Part shown: piece after piece, positions 24,901 through 37,078 of the stretch
Position numbering within the stretch: the stretch's first letter is position 1
Layout of the letters: every line of letters begins with the position of its first letter
Source: Bryoerythrophyllum caledonicum
Lineage: Eukaryota > Streptophyta > Bryopsida > Pottiales > Pottiaceae
DNA: 64,000 nt
NCBI GenBank assembly: GCA_963971425.1
Contig: OZ020517.1
Coordinates: 5,954,501-6,018,500, forward strand
Reading direction: 5' to 3'
Program-made: the position numbers and the translations under genes
Notes under the pieces: model-generated
The model's input: only the letters and a program-made list of their open reading frames with translations
The model's database searches: none
What the model was told of the DNA's origin: nothing

Positions 24901-27900
24901 TTCTTATATAATTAAAAAAATATAATATCTGATTTAATATTTGTGAAAAATAAAATAAAATATAATAGTTTATAACTTTTTTTTAAAAAAACAATCCAAG
25001 ATAGTTGTTATTATATCATCAAAAAGAGTTCTTAAAAATAAAAATATTTTTATAATAAAATGTTATAAACTAGTTTTTTAAAACTAAAATAATTTTTTTT
25101 TATAGTTGTTATTGTATCACATTTATATAAGTGCATCATCACTTATATTGTGAGTGTCTCATTTAGACGTTGGTTGTTGTTATTAAGTAGGTTTTTTTTA
25201 AAAACAAGTATTAAATCATTACAAGAATGGTTGTAATGATCACACAACACTCACTATAGCCAAGACACAATCGCATTACGTATGTTTAAAAACATATATA
25301 GAATTTATTATCATATAAATTAATAATCTGCCTCTGTTATATATTAAATAATCTTCAAAAATATCCACTTTTTCTTGTGTTCTATATTTTATATCAAAGT
25401 AAAGAAACATACTTGTAGGTCAAATTTTCTTTTACATGGAATATCCCTAAAAAATGAAGCAATTCTTAATATCCATTATTATTAATTCATAAAAATGAAT
25501 CTCTAGAACTATATATCATTAAAACATTTATTTAATATTGAAATAGTATTAAATATACATTTGGAGCAATCTAATATGTGAATCCATCTATAAAGTAATA
25601 AATTTAATTCACTTTCAATACTTATTACATTATTCACTTAACCCTTTTAACATGAATTGTTTGTAAAGACATATGACAAATAATGCACAATCAGATTTTG
25701 AAATATTCTTTAGAACCCAAATACTTTCATATTTAAAACGTGGCTTCAACTATTATACATACATAAAAGTTTATAACGAATCATCAAATTAATAATTTCA
25801 TGATTTTGAAAATTTCTACGATCATAGCATATGCTACTCCTTCTATTTACCTTATATTGTGTGGATTCAAATTTAATGTGGATCATCTACACTGATTTAC
25901 ATCAAGCACATGCATGATCTCATCAATTTTTAAAAGGGCATTCATTTTCAAGCAAGTATGTGTCAGTCAAAGATTGCATGTAGATTTCAAATTAGTGTGG
26001 AACTTTGGAACTAAGGATATATACTAGAAAAAAATATCTTTAAAAATTTTGTGACCATTTTCTTAACTTAAACTTAGAAAAAATGAGCTTTTAAAACTAT
26101 TAAGAATCGTTATTACATGTGTATACAGAAGATATAAGGTAATCATGTTTTTGTGATACAATTGATGTAATTGGTTGATTTTTATAATTTTAATTTATTC
26201 ATATTGTAATTCTTATTTATGTTTTAAGAAAGTGGGCTTTAAATTTGCATTAATAAAACCTTACTGACCAAGAATCTAATATCTTAAGCTTCTTAAATCC
26301 TAAATTAAAGATCTAATTTATTTTCAACCAATGATTTTGAGATTTTTCCTTTTTTGAAGGTAATGATATAATCTATTTAATATTTAATTATTTGTTAAGT
26401 TTATTTCTCTGTGAGAAAAAATAATTTGAAATTCAATAAAGATATATGATTTTCAAATTCAAGACAATTTAAATATAGATTAATAATAAGGATATACATC
26501 ATCAATTATTGTATCACAAGTGGTTATTAAAAAAAGTTTTTAAAACATTAATTTTTTTTTTAACCTATATAAAATCTCTAGTTATAAATTGTTTTGAGGC
26601 TAAGTTGAATCATTTCATCTTCACTTGCATTCATTCAAGGTTCTTTTTAAAAATTATGTAAGATTTATCATATGACCAAAACACACTATTGTTAAACATA
26701 AAAACTGTGCATCTCATGAGGCTAAAATTCTTATGTACTTCCAATGCATGTATATTACCATGTAGAATTTATAATCATTATCACTACAATTATCATATTT
26801 AAATCAAAAGAGAATTCTTTCCATGTTTCACCATTAAATTGATGAGATGAATGCTTCCACAATAGAATCTACATTGTCTCCTTGCTCGAAAAACTTCTTG
26901 TTTGAGGAATCTAACTTGTAGAGCAAATAAATTCTTAGTTGAGATTAAAAAAAAAATAGCAATAAAAATAATCTCATTCACACTTGCATGTTGTATGTAG
27001 GTGGTAACTTTTGTGGCAAACACAATTGCAAAAATATCCATCCATGTGAACTTGAAGGTTTTTTACTCACTTGTTCGTTAAACTTGCTTGTAAAATAGAA
27101 CTTAAAAGCAATCCAAATTTAAAAAATTAGTATATTGTGAAATAAATATCATGTGAGAGATGACATACCGTAGGCATCCATTAGTTTAGGCACCTCTTCG
27201 ACAAATTATTTATTTTTCCAAATCACAGTGATTTGGACACAATGGATATTACCTATGTATTACATGGGTATCACCTAGGCATTACATGGATATAAAGTGT
27301 ACAAATCTCTTGAATTTTCCAAAATGTTGGACATTCTCCATTATGTACAAAGCTAACCAATGGATAGGGTATAGAGCATTAAAAAATCAATTAAGAATTC
27401 TTGGTAATAAGGTCTAAAGTACATTTTATCCATATGAATTAACTATTATGATAGCACAGTAAACAAGACGACATACCAAAAAAATCTTCACACCTATCAA
27501 TTCTAGCTTTAAAACACCAACGTTTTTTTTCATTGATCTTTGTTTTTTAAATAATCTTTTAGAACTCTTTTTTAAACAAATCACTAAGCATTTCATTTTG
27601 ATGTGAAAATAACTAGTGATGTCTGGCTTGCATGTGCATCATCCTAAAGTCTTTGCTACTCAAATAACGCTTATTTTTCTAATGTTGTAACCATATTTTC
27701 TTTAATCACAAAGATAATCAAATGTTGAATATAAATTTATTAATACCGAAATTTTTGGGACTATTTTATCTATTGATGCTAAAGCAAAAAAATTGTATGT
27801 ACCCATTTTAAAATAAACAATTAAAAGGTCAACCCTACAAAAATGATGATGCTCTACATGCCAATGACAAGTAAGCATTTGTTTTACTATGTAATGAAAG

Positions 27901-30900
27901 GCCACAAGGATATACCCGGTGATCCTACCTGAGCGATATCCGGGCAAGTGAACATGTTGCCTCAAGACTAGGCTTGCCCTATAGAATTAGCAAAGGAAGA
28001 AGACGGGGCACCAAATTTTTGATCCCTAAAGAGCACACATGTGCAACTAAACTTGCAATATAGTTTGGTTTTAAGGTTTAGGGTCTCGTGCAATTAAATT
28101 CAAGGATTTGTACATTTTTTGCGGATTGCAGGGTTTTATGAACATTTCTTTGGAGATTGTGAAATTTAGTGGCAAGAGAAGTTTGGATAAGGATGGATTT
28201 GAGCTTTGATTGGAGAGGTGTGGTGGCTTGATTTTGGATGCAAGGACTTTTTGGATCAGGGAAAGCGGGAGCAGCAGCTTGAGCATGTCATGGCGTAGTG
28301 ACAATCAGTCAAGTGCAAGGATTGAATAGATTTCAAACTTAGCATAGTCACGACGACGAGAGGATTTCTTGATGCTTAGATTTAGTGAGAGGATATCAAT
28401 TTTACGGCTTGATGGTTGTGCGCATTTTGATTCGCATTGGTACTACGAAATGACTTTCCAATTGCGGGTTTGCATTTAGGGTTTGGTGGAGGAAATTGAT
28501 CAAGGATTTTCCATCGGATTTGGAGAAATTGAAGCTAGTTTGGCCAAAAATTGATGTTCTCTTGTACATCTTTCTTAGTTGTTCTATTCAACATGGTCAT
28601 GGTGTTTTTAAATATGATAAAAACATGCTACGTTTTCCTGTTAGACAACGGATCAGTAAACTAGTATAACATCATAGAGGAAATGTTTATGAAAAATGAT
28701 AAAGAGAAATCTAGTCTTTGAAGCAACATCATGAACTATAAAGATCTAGTATTAGAATAGTTTGTAGTGAAGGGGGGCTAAAACAATTTGTAATTTTCAA
28801 CTTATAAGCCACTAATACTGACTCTAGATATCAAATTATATCTAAAAAGATGATTATATCATAACAAATTCTAGATTTTTATCAATATAGCCAAAGGCTG
28901 ACATCATCTAAAAAATCATCTCTAAATCCCACAGTAACTTAATACCAATTCACTAAGAAAACAGATTCATACATGGGAAATATTGTTTTCGTTGGTTCCA
29001 TTATTTATAAATTTCATTTTTCATGCAAATTAATTATAAGTGGATTTAATTTGAGTAGTACACCATTGAAAAGCATTTGATATTCTATGCACTTAGAACC
29101 TTGTTATCCAAATTTATATAAGAAGAAATTGAAATCTAACATGGTTTGTCGTTTACTTATACATTGTAAATCTCTTGACATTTTTAGAGATTCTCAAAAG
29201 ATTCAAGTGTAAGAAAGAACATGAAAGAAAAGATTCTAGAAACATTGGTAAAGCATAGAAGGTGCTACAACATGCCAAAGTTTGCATGGTTTGATTAAAT
29301 CAATAAAATGTAATGCTTTGATTATGTTATGACAATTCATCCTTTGTATTGAACCAAGTACAAAACTTGTTATTCAATAGAGAAAAATATAAAGAGAATG
29401 GATATTATGTGATTTTAATCTTTTATAGATTAAAAAATTTGAATGTAGTATTGTAAGAAACTTACATAATTGTATTATTTTTTATAGATCTGAACCTCCA
29501 CTTCTCAAAGTATAGTGTAAAGCTTGGTGTTTTTGGAATTGAGATGTATTATCCAAAAACAAATACATATTTGGATAATGACATTGATTTTCAAAAGCAA
29601 AACATATCTACCATACTTCTTTTTTCTAAATATTTTTTGTGATGGAATTGTACTCCTCTATTTTCACAAAATTCAACATTAATCTTAAAAAACAAGTCCA
29701 TTATTAAATTTTCATTCAACTTTATTTGAAATTGTATGTTTCAATTTTGAAGACTTTATAGCCGCATGAGCTCAAGTTTCCATTGTGAATTTTGGATACC
29801 TTTCACTTTCACATTGTGGATGCATTTTATTCCAAAACTCAAGTGCCATTGCATCTTCTGACCTTCTAGATTTACTTTTGAAAGAAATGATAAAGTGCCA
29901 ATTTCCAAATGAAGAAGTTTGATTTAGAGAAAGTGAAGAAACATCAAACAATTTATAATTCCTTGTTTTTGTTGCTAGATATGGAAATATTATAGTACAT
30001 AGTGGCCAAAAAAACATTTCTAAGTACAATAGTTAAATCTTCAAAAGACAAACCTAAGGCTACTAGTAAAGAAGTGGCTCCAAATTTGGCATATTTCCAC
30101 ATCCAATAATTATGATAACATATAATACAACCTACAAACAAATAAGATGATGGTTCGACGAGGTGCATTTTCTATGAACAATATTGGAATCTCTTATTGT
30201 AGATGTCTTTACCATGATGGTACAATCATACTCATCTTTTAAATATACAATATTGTGGTCTTTGTATTTGATAGAATCAAAATGTCACCAAAATCAACAC
30301 TTTCATTTTATTGTACAAAAACCATAAAAATTATGGTTTAGGTTGAAAATAATGATTTAAATCTAAATAATAAAATGTATGATGGCAAATTACAACTCCA
30401 ATATTTTTCTTCAAAACCTAATATAATTTTTGTCATTTTTAGTATTAATAAAATAAAATAGTGAATATTACTTTGATTTTTTACATATAAATATATTTAT
30501 ATGTTGTTTGAATTTTTTTAAATTTCAGAAATAAATCGCATAGTTTTATAAAATATTTATTATCCTTGAAAGTTGAGAGTAATAAATGTAGATATAATTT
30601 AGGAAGATCAAAGTCTCTTTAGTTTTATGTTAATATATTATCTATCCTCTATGTACAAACAAATTTATATTTATTTGTAAATGCAAGTAATTACCATGAA
30701 AAATGAGAATATCTCTAATTTCTTGGTTGATGTTTAGAAATTAGGACATATTTGACAACAAAGAGTTTCCACCACAACAATGTGTATTTATTCTAGAAAC
30801 TTGGTACAAATACATACTTGATTTCTTAGCACATACAATTGATGAAATAATAGATATAATTTTCAAATCAAACCTGTAAAAAAGTTTCTAAAATAAACAA

Positions 30901-31382
30901 GAAAATATAATTGAGTAAAAAGGCAATAATTAAGAATTTGTAAACTACTCAAACTTTTATGTCCTCGATGAACTTGGAATCATGTATGTGATACATTACT
31001 CAATGAGTCCAATATATCTAATTTAGATTCATTTTTTGTTTAGAGCTAAATATTTAAGGGAAAAATCTTCATTCAAACGGAAGCTATAAAAAGAGATTTA
31101 AGAAATAAAAAATGAATGATTAAAAATAATACTAACAATATAAAATAAAAAGTATACTAACTATTTAAACATAAAGTTAGGATGATTGCCTTCCAAGCAA
31201 TGGACTTTAAATGACCCTTAAAAGATTGAGTGTCCGTTTCATGGACAAATGAGATTTAGGTAGGTATTTATTTTGAATATATATTTTTGAAAACTTTATT
31301 GAGAATAATAATATTGATAAGCTTCACAAGAATATCTTTATTTCATTATTTGAATTTAGAAAAATATTTATGGCACTTCAAA
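21904..31382. other. AT-rich gene-free region
   Basis: About 9.5 kb of strongly AT-rich sequence. I find no frame longer than about 90 codons with recognisable features, no tRNA or rRNA, and no clear transposon ends. A slightly GC-richer island at about 27890-28560 interrupts it and could be a piece of an old insertion, but I cannot identify it. The region stops at the target-site duplication of the Mutator-like element. Confidence 0.6.
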
Positions 31383-31392
31383 CATCAAAAGC
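31383..31392. repeat. Left target-site duplication of Mutator-like element
   Basis: CATCAAAAGC, ten bases, repeated exactly at 45786-45795. Nine to eleven bases is the usual range for Mutator-like insertions. Confidence 0.8.
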
Positions 31393-31406
31393 AGACGAGG
31401 CTATCG

Positions 31407-31434
31407 TGTGAGCGGTGAGCGGTGAGCGGTGAGC
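31407..31434 (+). repeat. Left terminal 7-bp repeat array (GGTGAGC)
   Basis: Four adjoining heptamers: one TGTGAGC and three GGTGAGC. Mirrored in inverted orientation by five heptamers at 45738-45772. Repeated short words at both ends are what one expects of transposase binding sites; binding is inferred. Confidence 0.85.
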
Positions 31435-31863
31435 TATAAGATTTGGATATTTAAGAGCAAAAATAGTTCAGACTTAAATGAAGATTTAAATAATCATAAA
31501 TTTTCATTTTTTAAATTATTTATAGTAAGATTTGAGACCTATAACCGTGAATCATTTATTCACAGTAACCGTTGAAAATTTGTTTTCAAGATGAATAAAA
31601 ATGGGATAAGTTAGTAAAATGAGTAAAACTGCAACTATCCAGGCAGATTCTGTGAAAGGCTATGCCGCATCTTTTAGATTAATTTAGCGCGATGCATTGT
31701 AAGAAATTTAAGGTAGTAAAGATTATGAGGAGTAATTTGATCGATTCTCTGAAAAACAGAAGAAAGGTAATACTGCAAAACTGGTAGTGGCCCTTTTAGT
31801 CTCACTACTGAATAATTAAATCAAGAGCTGCTTACAAGGGTTTCATTGTAGAAACTGTCAAAT

Positions 31864-34800
31864 CTACAAGTGTAGGTGGTTCAACAATCCACTCTCTAGA
31901 ACTCGCTTCACTTCATTGAAGCTAAAACTAGCTGCGTGCATGAATGTATCGGACTCTGAATCCAAACCACAAATGACTGTAAATACATAATAGAGGTGCT
32001 TACAATTGGCCCACTAACCACGCTTTCCAATTGCTTTTGTCGCCATCTCCTTGAAACTTGGGCAGGTGCATGCAGAGAGCTGCGAAATTGTCAAATAATA
32101 CTGCTGGACCTTTGGAGGTGTGCCCGAATCCAATGAAACAATGCATCCAAGGGCAGGGGCGGGAAGCATGCATAACTTGTGCACAATTCCTTTCAAAGAT
32201 AGGGCCGACGCACAATTGTTGGCATGCTTGGTGGACGGTGCCTTCTTGTTGCGCCGGATATTCTTCCCTGATCTGCGGGTGGGAAATTCGTCTGGATATG
32301 CTGGAGTCGTGTAAGTTGATAAGTCCATAAATAATGGTTGGTCCTGAAAGAGCCTTGCTGGCGACATCTCCTTCCGCTGGGGTAGTCTGAAGCCTGCATT
32401 CTCCAAGGAGAGGATCTCTTTGCGAGATAAATTAGTCCCCAACTTAACCGGCCAAACCTCTGGAACCTCAGGTCTTGACATCACCCACTTTCGACGAGTG
32501 CCCTTCACGCATCTTTCAATGTCGTCATTGCAGAAGAAGAATTGCATAGACTCCTTCCTGTTCTTCTTGTAGTTGTCCATCATGCCAGTGTAGGTTGGAG
32601 CAACAGTGTTCTTCCCGTCTTGTACAATCCGAGCGACGCACTTCTTCTTGGTGATGGCTTGTTGAGCAAAACACGCTTTGGCGGATGTCTTCGCAAGGCG
32701 TGCGATGTGCCATTCGGAAGGGTCGCATGCAGTCTCCTCCACAGCAGTGACGTGGTGGCAATCGATTTGATAAGTAGGTTGGTGTGGTTCAAGGCTCGGC
32801 TCCTCCTGATCAGAAGGTGTAGGAGAATCAGTTGGTGGAAGGTTGTGGTCGTTGTCATTGCGTGCTGATCTGGTTTGGACGCGCGGTCTTGACATGCTAA
32901 TCTTGTCGGGCCTGTGAGACTCATATTCAGAACCAAAAGCGATATCCGGCTTTCGTTTAAGAGAAACAAATACCTCTTCCCCTTCAAGGTGAGGAGTTCT
33001 GGTGCACAACACGTCGGCGCCAGGCATCTTCAAGAACGCTTCGTGGAGTGGTTTCGAGTTTCCAGTTCGAGACGATAACCTCTGAGCACTTCTGAGCTTG
33101 AGTTCTTCCTTTGACGGACCAGTACCAGGGCGCTCTCCTTTGAGGAATTGGTAGTATGCTAAGCACTGCATGAAGCCGCGAACAAAGTCGTCCACGGTCG
33201 CCACGTACAGGTCGCTCCCTCGATCGCCGGATTGCTGTTTCCACTTGTTATGGATCGATTCTGCAAGGTTACAAGATGGCATTTCTGCAAGTTCGTCTTG
33301 AGAGAGATCCTGCAATTGTAATATGGTGTCAATTTAGCCTTATCAGAGTACTTATGTAATGTTTGGAAGCGAAGTAGATTATGAAAAAAAAGGTAGAGGA
33401 AAGTAGAGGAATTACTAGCTGCATGAAGCCACCCCACTGCCGGTAACGAAAGTGCCAGAAGGCGAGCCAAACTTCAAGTCGAGGAAGGCCTTGTTCAGAT
33501 GCAGCACCGGATGACATCCACCATGCTCGAATTGCAAGATACTTAGTATCGGCCTCAGTCATGGACTTGACATTTTTGTATTGCTGGCAGAGTTCCCGGT
33601 GTTGAGCTTGGAGGTCCTGGCGAATGTCAGCCTTGGTGTGTTTTTCCAGAGACTGTGTCCAGTGGAAAAGGCAAGTCCTTTCTCTATCCACCATTTTCTC
33701 ACTCGCCACTCCACTTCCGTAGATGATGCGAACAACGTTCCAATTAGCCTGGGCGCTATCGGCCATGAATCCCTTGAAATTGACTTGATGCACACCGTGG
33801 CGCGCCATGACAACATTCAGATTCTTCCATACTACTGATTGGGCTGCAACGTCCTCCGATTGCATGTCACATACTGCGATTGTCATGACCCGACAATAAG
33901 TGGAGTCGTACACGTGGCAAGCCATGGTAGTCCAGGATCTGACACGTTTGACATGGTCAAACATTATCCATGCGTTCTCAAGGTCACCCCCAGACTGCAT
34001 TCGCTTCACCAAGTCAACTCCGCTGCCAGGCCCGACCTCGGACATCTTGAAGACGAAGACCTTGTCCATGTCTGATCCTTGTCCCGGAAACATATTCTCC
34101 TGAACAAAATTCCAGGTGCTCGAGCCTCGAAGCTTGGTAATGTTGTCCATGATTCCATACCGTCACAGATGCCTAAAAGTAGAGACAGAATTATGAAGAT
34201 TGGGAGAGGTTAGATGCTTGCACCGATCAAAGAGTGGCAACAACTCCGGGAGCTCCAAGGTCTTCCGTTCCTCGCCTTCTCTAGCCAAAAGGAGTGGGCC
34301 AAATACTTCCTTCGCTGTTTCAAGCACAATGGCGGAACGAGTTGCTGATGGAGTCCGTTCCACCTGTTCACCAATCAAGCTCTCTGTCTGCTCAATGAAG
34401 TCACGGAAATCACTAGTCTTGACAAGATGGTCGTCAGATCCTAAATGCACACATGCTCTCGTCATGTGTGGTGTTCCAAACACATAGTATATCTTCGCAG
34501 GGCAAACTGCAATACATGTAGGTGGGACATTACATGTTTTGCAAACTAGTGTGGAACCGGTAGGAGGACTGGATCCAACTTCAAATACTTTGACAGATAT
34601 TCCATCCCACTCAGTCTCATTCACATCGGCGGTTCTATGGTCTCGAGATAGATACTCACAGTCGACATTGTCACAACGGAGGTGGCCAAGACAGGAAGAT
34701 GTACGGAATGTAAGTTTCAATTCGTTTTGAATATTAGACGTGATGGTGCGAGACCAAGCATGGCCATCATAACGTTTGTCCATGCCACGAAGCTGCTTGG

Positions 34801-35515
34801 CTATAGTTTGCTGGCCATGGATTCCTAACGGAGGAAATTCAAAAACAATGTCTCCATTGTATTGAGGCGGAAGAAATTCTACCTGCTCTAATTTAATTGC
34901 ATTGAAATCTATTCGGGACAAGACATTTTTTGACCTCTTACGTGCACTAAGTTTCATTAAGGACTGAACTACGCTGATTGAGTAAATTGGTGGAGTATTT
35001 GACGGCTCGCTTGAGCGTGACGGACTCATAGGATGAGTTGACTTTTGGCGTATAGTTTGCGGAGATAGCGCCCTCTGCTCTCTGCACTTTGGTTCTAACA
35101 GTGAACCCTGGACGTCTTCACTGTCCGAGTCATCACTAAGCTCATAGATGGTCTCAAGACCTGGCTCTACTTCGACTTTGGAAAGCATTGGGGTCTTAAT
35201 GCTAATAGTGAAAGACTCCCGAGGAGTAAAAAGTTCAGCGGAAGCTGCTGAAACTGACTCAGAGACTCCATATGCTCGATACTTTCCGGGTTTAAGCAAC
35301 CAGAATGTCCCCACATCGTTCATACTCGACAACTGACCAATAGCATGCGAGACTTGTCCCGTTGTAATGTCAAAAACCTCTTCTTCCACAAAGACAGACT
35401 CTTCACGAAAAAGAAACCTCAGACCTAGGGTTGTGGAAGTGACCATGGCATGACCATCTTCACCCAACGGAAATGTAATTGGCACAGAATGCAAATCAAC
35501 ACGAATGAAGGCCAT
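31864..35515 (-). pseudogene. MULE transposase with SWIM finger, two nonsense codons
   Basis: Two exons (35515-33416 and 33309-31864, GT-AG intron, in phase) give one frame of 1182 codons, broken only by a TGA at 34165-34163 (codon 451) and a TAG at 32016-32014 (codon 1132). The N-terminal half has cysteine-rich segments (about 270-330). The catalytic core fits the MULE DDE layout: D about 537 in VYDSTY, D about 586 in FMADSAQANW, a C-x-x-HW stretch (CLFHW), and E about 717 in CNLAESIHNKW. A SWIM zinc finger starts CTCPSF and ends CKHLYYVF; the TAG falls inside it. An ATG five codons after the TGA could start a shorter protein that retains the catalytic core. Both stops can come from CGA and CAG by C-to-T change, as expected of a methylated element. 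As it stands the copy probably makes no full transposase. Confidence 0.82.
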
Positions 35516-36526
35516 TGTAGTCTAAGTAAATTGCAACCTCGCAAAGACAGAATGAAATCGATACAAAAGAGGGAATTTAGCAGAGGCACAGAAGATTAAG
35601 TACTTGCACAAACAAAAACTTCTTACATGGACGAATGTAAACAATTTACTAGAAGTAAATTTTGGGAGTAATCCAGGAATAAAATTTCTTTAACAGAATA
35701 GCCGTAAATGAAAAAGTAAACGTTGATATTCGGTATTTTTGCAAGTCCTATTCTTGAAAGTGAATGACGGCGGATAGATGCAATTAGAGAAATTTTTAAA
35801 GAATAGACGAAGGCACAATTCACGGTGTATAATTGCACTCTGACTGCACTATATGATTGGAATAAGATTGAAAGGTTGACAACCCATCATGTTCATGAAT
35901 TAAAGTGACTGGGTATTATCAGGCATTAGAATGACGGCAATGAACCCAAATTAACAATGAGTGACAAACAACTCATAAATATGTAAGCTATAAATAAAGT
36001 GTGAACAATTATTGAAGTGAATGGCGGCGGCTGACAGAGAGGAAGCTATCATATTTCTACCAAGTTGTATGCAAATTAATACATAAAATTCTGTAAATTA
36101 GTCGTCTACCTGAAAGTAAGGTGGGCGATCATTAATAATAGAATGGGAGGGTGAATGTTAGATGTTTTGGATTTGAAATTGAGCCAAGGAAGGAGGGGCA
36201 AAGATAAAGCAAATGAGGGATTTAGGCACATTACACATGGATACTTGACTGCGGATTTAGCCACAAAGCATGAGAGCTTGACAACACATTACATCTCATG
36301 TCGGCACAATTTATGTGAGTAGATGCGGCGTGATTAACTTACCTCAATGTAAATTTTTCGACTAAATCTTACCCTCTCGATTATTTGATTCAAGATAGGT
36401 ATCCCCAGATTTGTACTTGACAAACACTATCGACTAGACTCAGCATAGCGCCATCCTTTCTTCCTTCAACTTGCAGGAATACTCAAAGGTGAGAGTTTTA
36501 ATGTCATTTGAGAGTTGCAGATCCAG
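35516..36526. promoter_or_regulatory. Divergent promoter region inside the Mutator-like element
   Basis: About 1 kb between the leftward transposase and the rightward small gene. A GAATGACGGCGG-like word occurs near 35761, 35930 and (as GAATGGCGGCGG) 36020. These recurring words may be regulatory or protein-binding sites; nothing else recognisable. Confidence 0.4.
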
Positions 36527-37078
36527 ATGCCAGAGGAGAGAGAGGAGTTGTTATGTTTGGCAATTGCACAGAAGAAGAAACGTAGGAGGCGTGGTTTGCG
36601 CTTCTCTAGTACGAAGCAACTAAAGAGGTATAGGATGAGCAAGAGAGTTGCTCCGAGGGTAGACTATGATGTGGGGGACACCGCACGCGTCCTATCATTT
36701 GACACTGAGAATTGCAGAATCAAGGGCAGTTTAAGAACTGTTATCGAAGTGCAAGGAAGCGTGCCATCAGACCTTGTGCGGAGTGGTGGTGCTCGGAGCG
36801 GTAATCATGGAAGCAGTGACTCGGAGGGGCGGAGGCAAGGGATGAATCGAGGAGCCAAGGTGGAGGCAAACGAGATGGAAGAAGAGCAATCACTTTTAGA
36901 CTTAGGTACAAGTGAAGCGCCTTCAAGTCAATCTGAGGAGCATGATGATTTATTGAACAGTCAAAGCAGTGAAGAACCAAAGAAGAGAAAGGTAAGATCT
37001 GACTTGCTTTGCTTGGACTTTTCATGTGTGTTTAAGATAGTGAGTTTAAGATGCAAGTCTTCTCAGGTCAAATATTAA
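36527..37078 (+). CDS. Small basic protein with C-terminal NLS-like motif
   Basis: Two exons (36527-36991 and 37067-37078) separated by a 75-bp GT-AG intron encode 158 residues. The N-terminus has a lysine/arginine cluster (QKKKRRRRGLRF) and the middle is hydrophilic and acidic. The spliced C-terminus reads EEPKKRKVKY, which contains the classic monopartite nuclear-localisation pattern PKKRKV; the last V comes from the second exon. Because the intron is a multiple of three with no stop, the unspliced message ends at the same stop with 25 extra residues. I do not recognise the family. It may be an accessory protein of the element, or a host-derived passenger. Confidence 0.5.
   Translation: MPEEREELLCLAIAQKKKRRRRGLRFSSTKQLKRYRMSKRVAPRVDYDVGDTARVLSFDTENCRIKGSLRTVIEVQGSVPSDLVRSGGARSGNHGSSDSEGRRQGMNRGAKVEANEMEEEQSLLDLGTSEAPSSQSEEHDDLLNSQSSEEPKKRKVRSDLLCLDFSCVFKIVSLRCKSSQVKY

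Noticed and set aside
21904-31382. Organellar DNA insertion
   Set aside because: AT content alone suggested it, but I see no recognisable organellar gene, tRNA or rRNA.
32014-34165. Stop-codon readthrough or recoding in the MULE transposase
   Set aside because: No stimulatory structure is evident, and C-to-T decay of a methylated element explains both stops more simply; kept only as an alternative.
34166-34217. Short intron (GTGCAA...TTTTAG) near the transposase TGA
   Set aside because: It is 51 bases, a multiple of three, and removing it leaves the same TGA in frame, so it does not rescue the gene.
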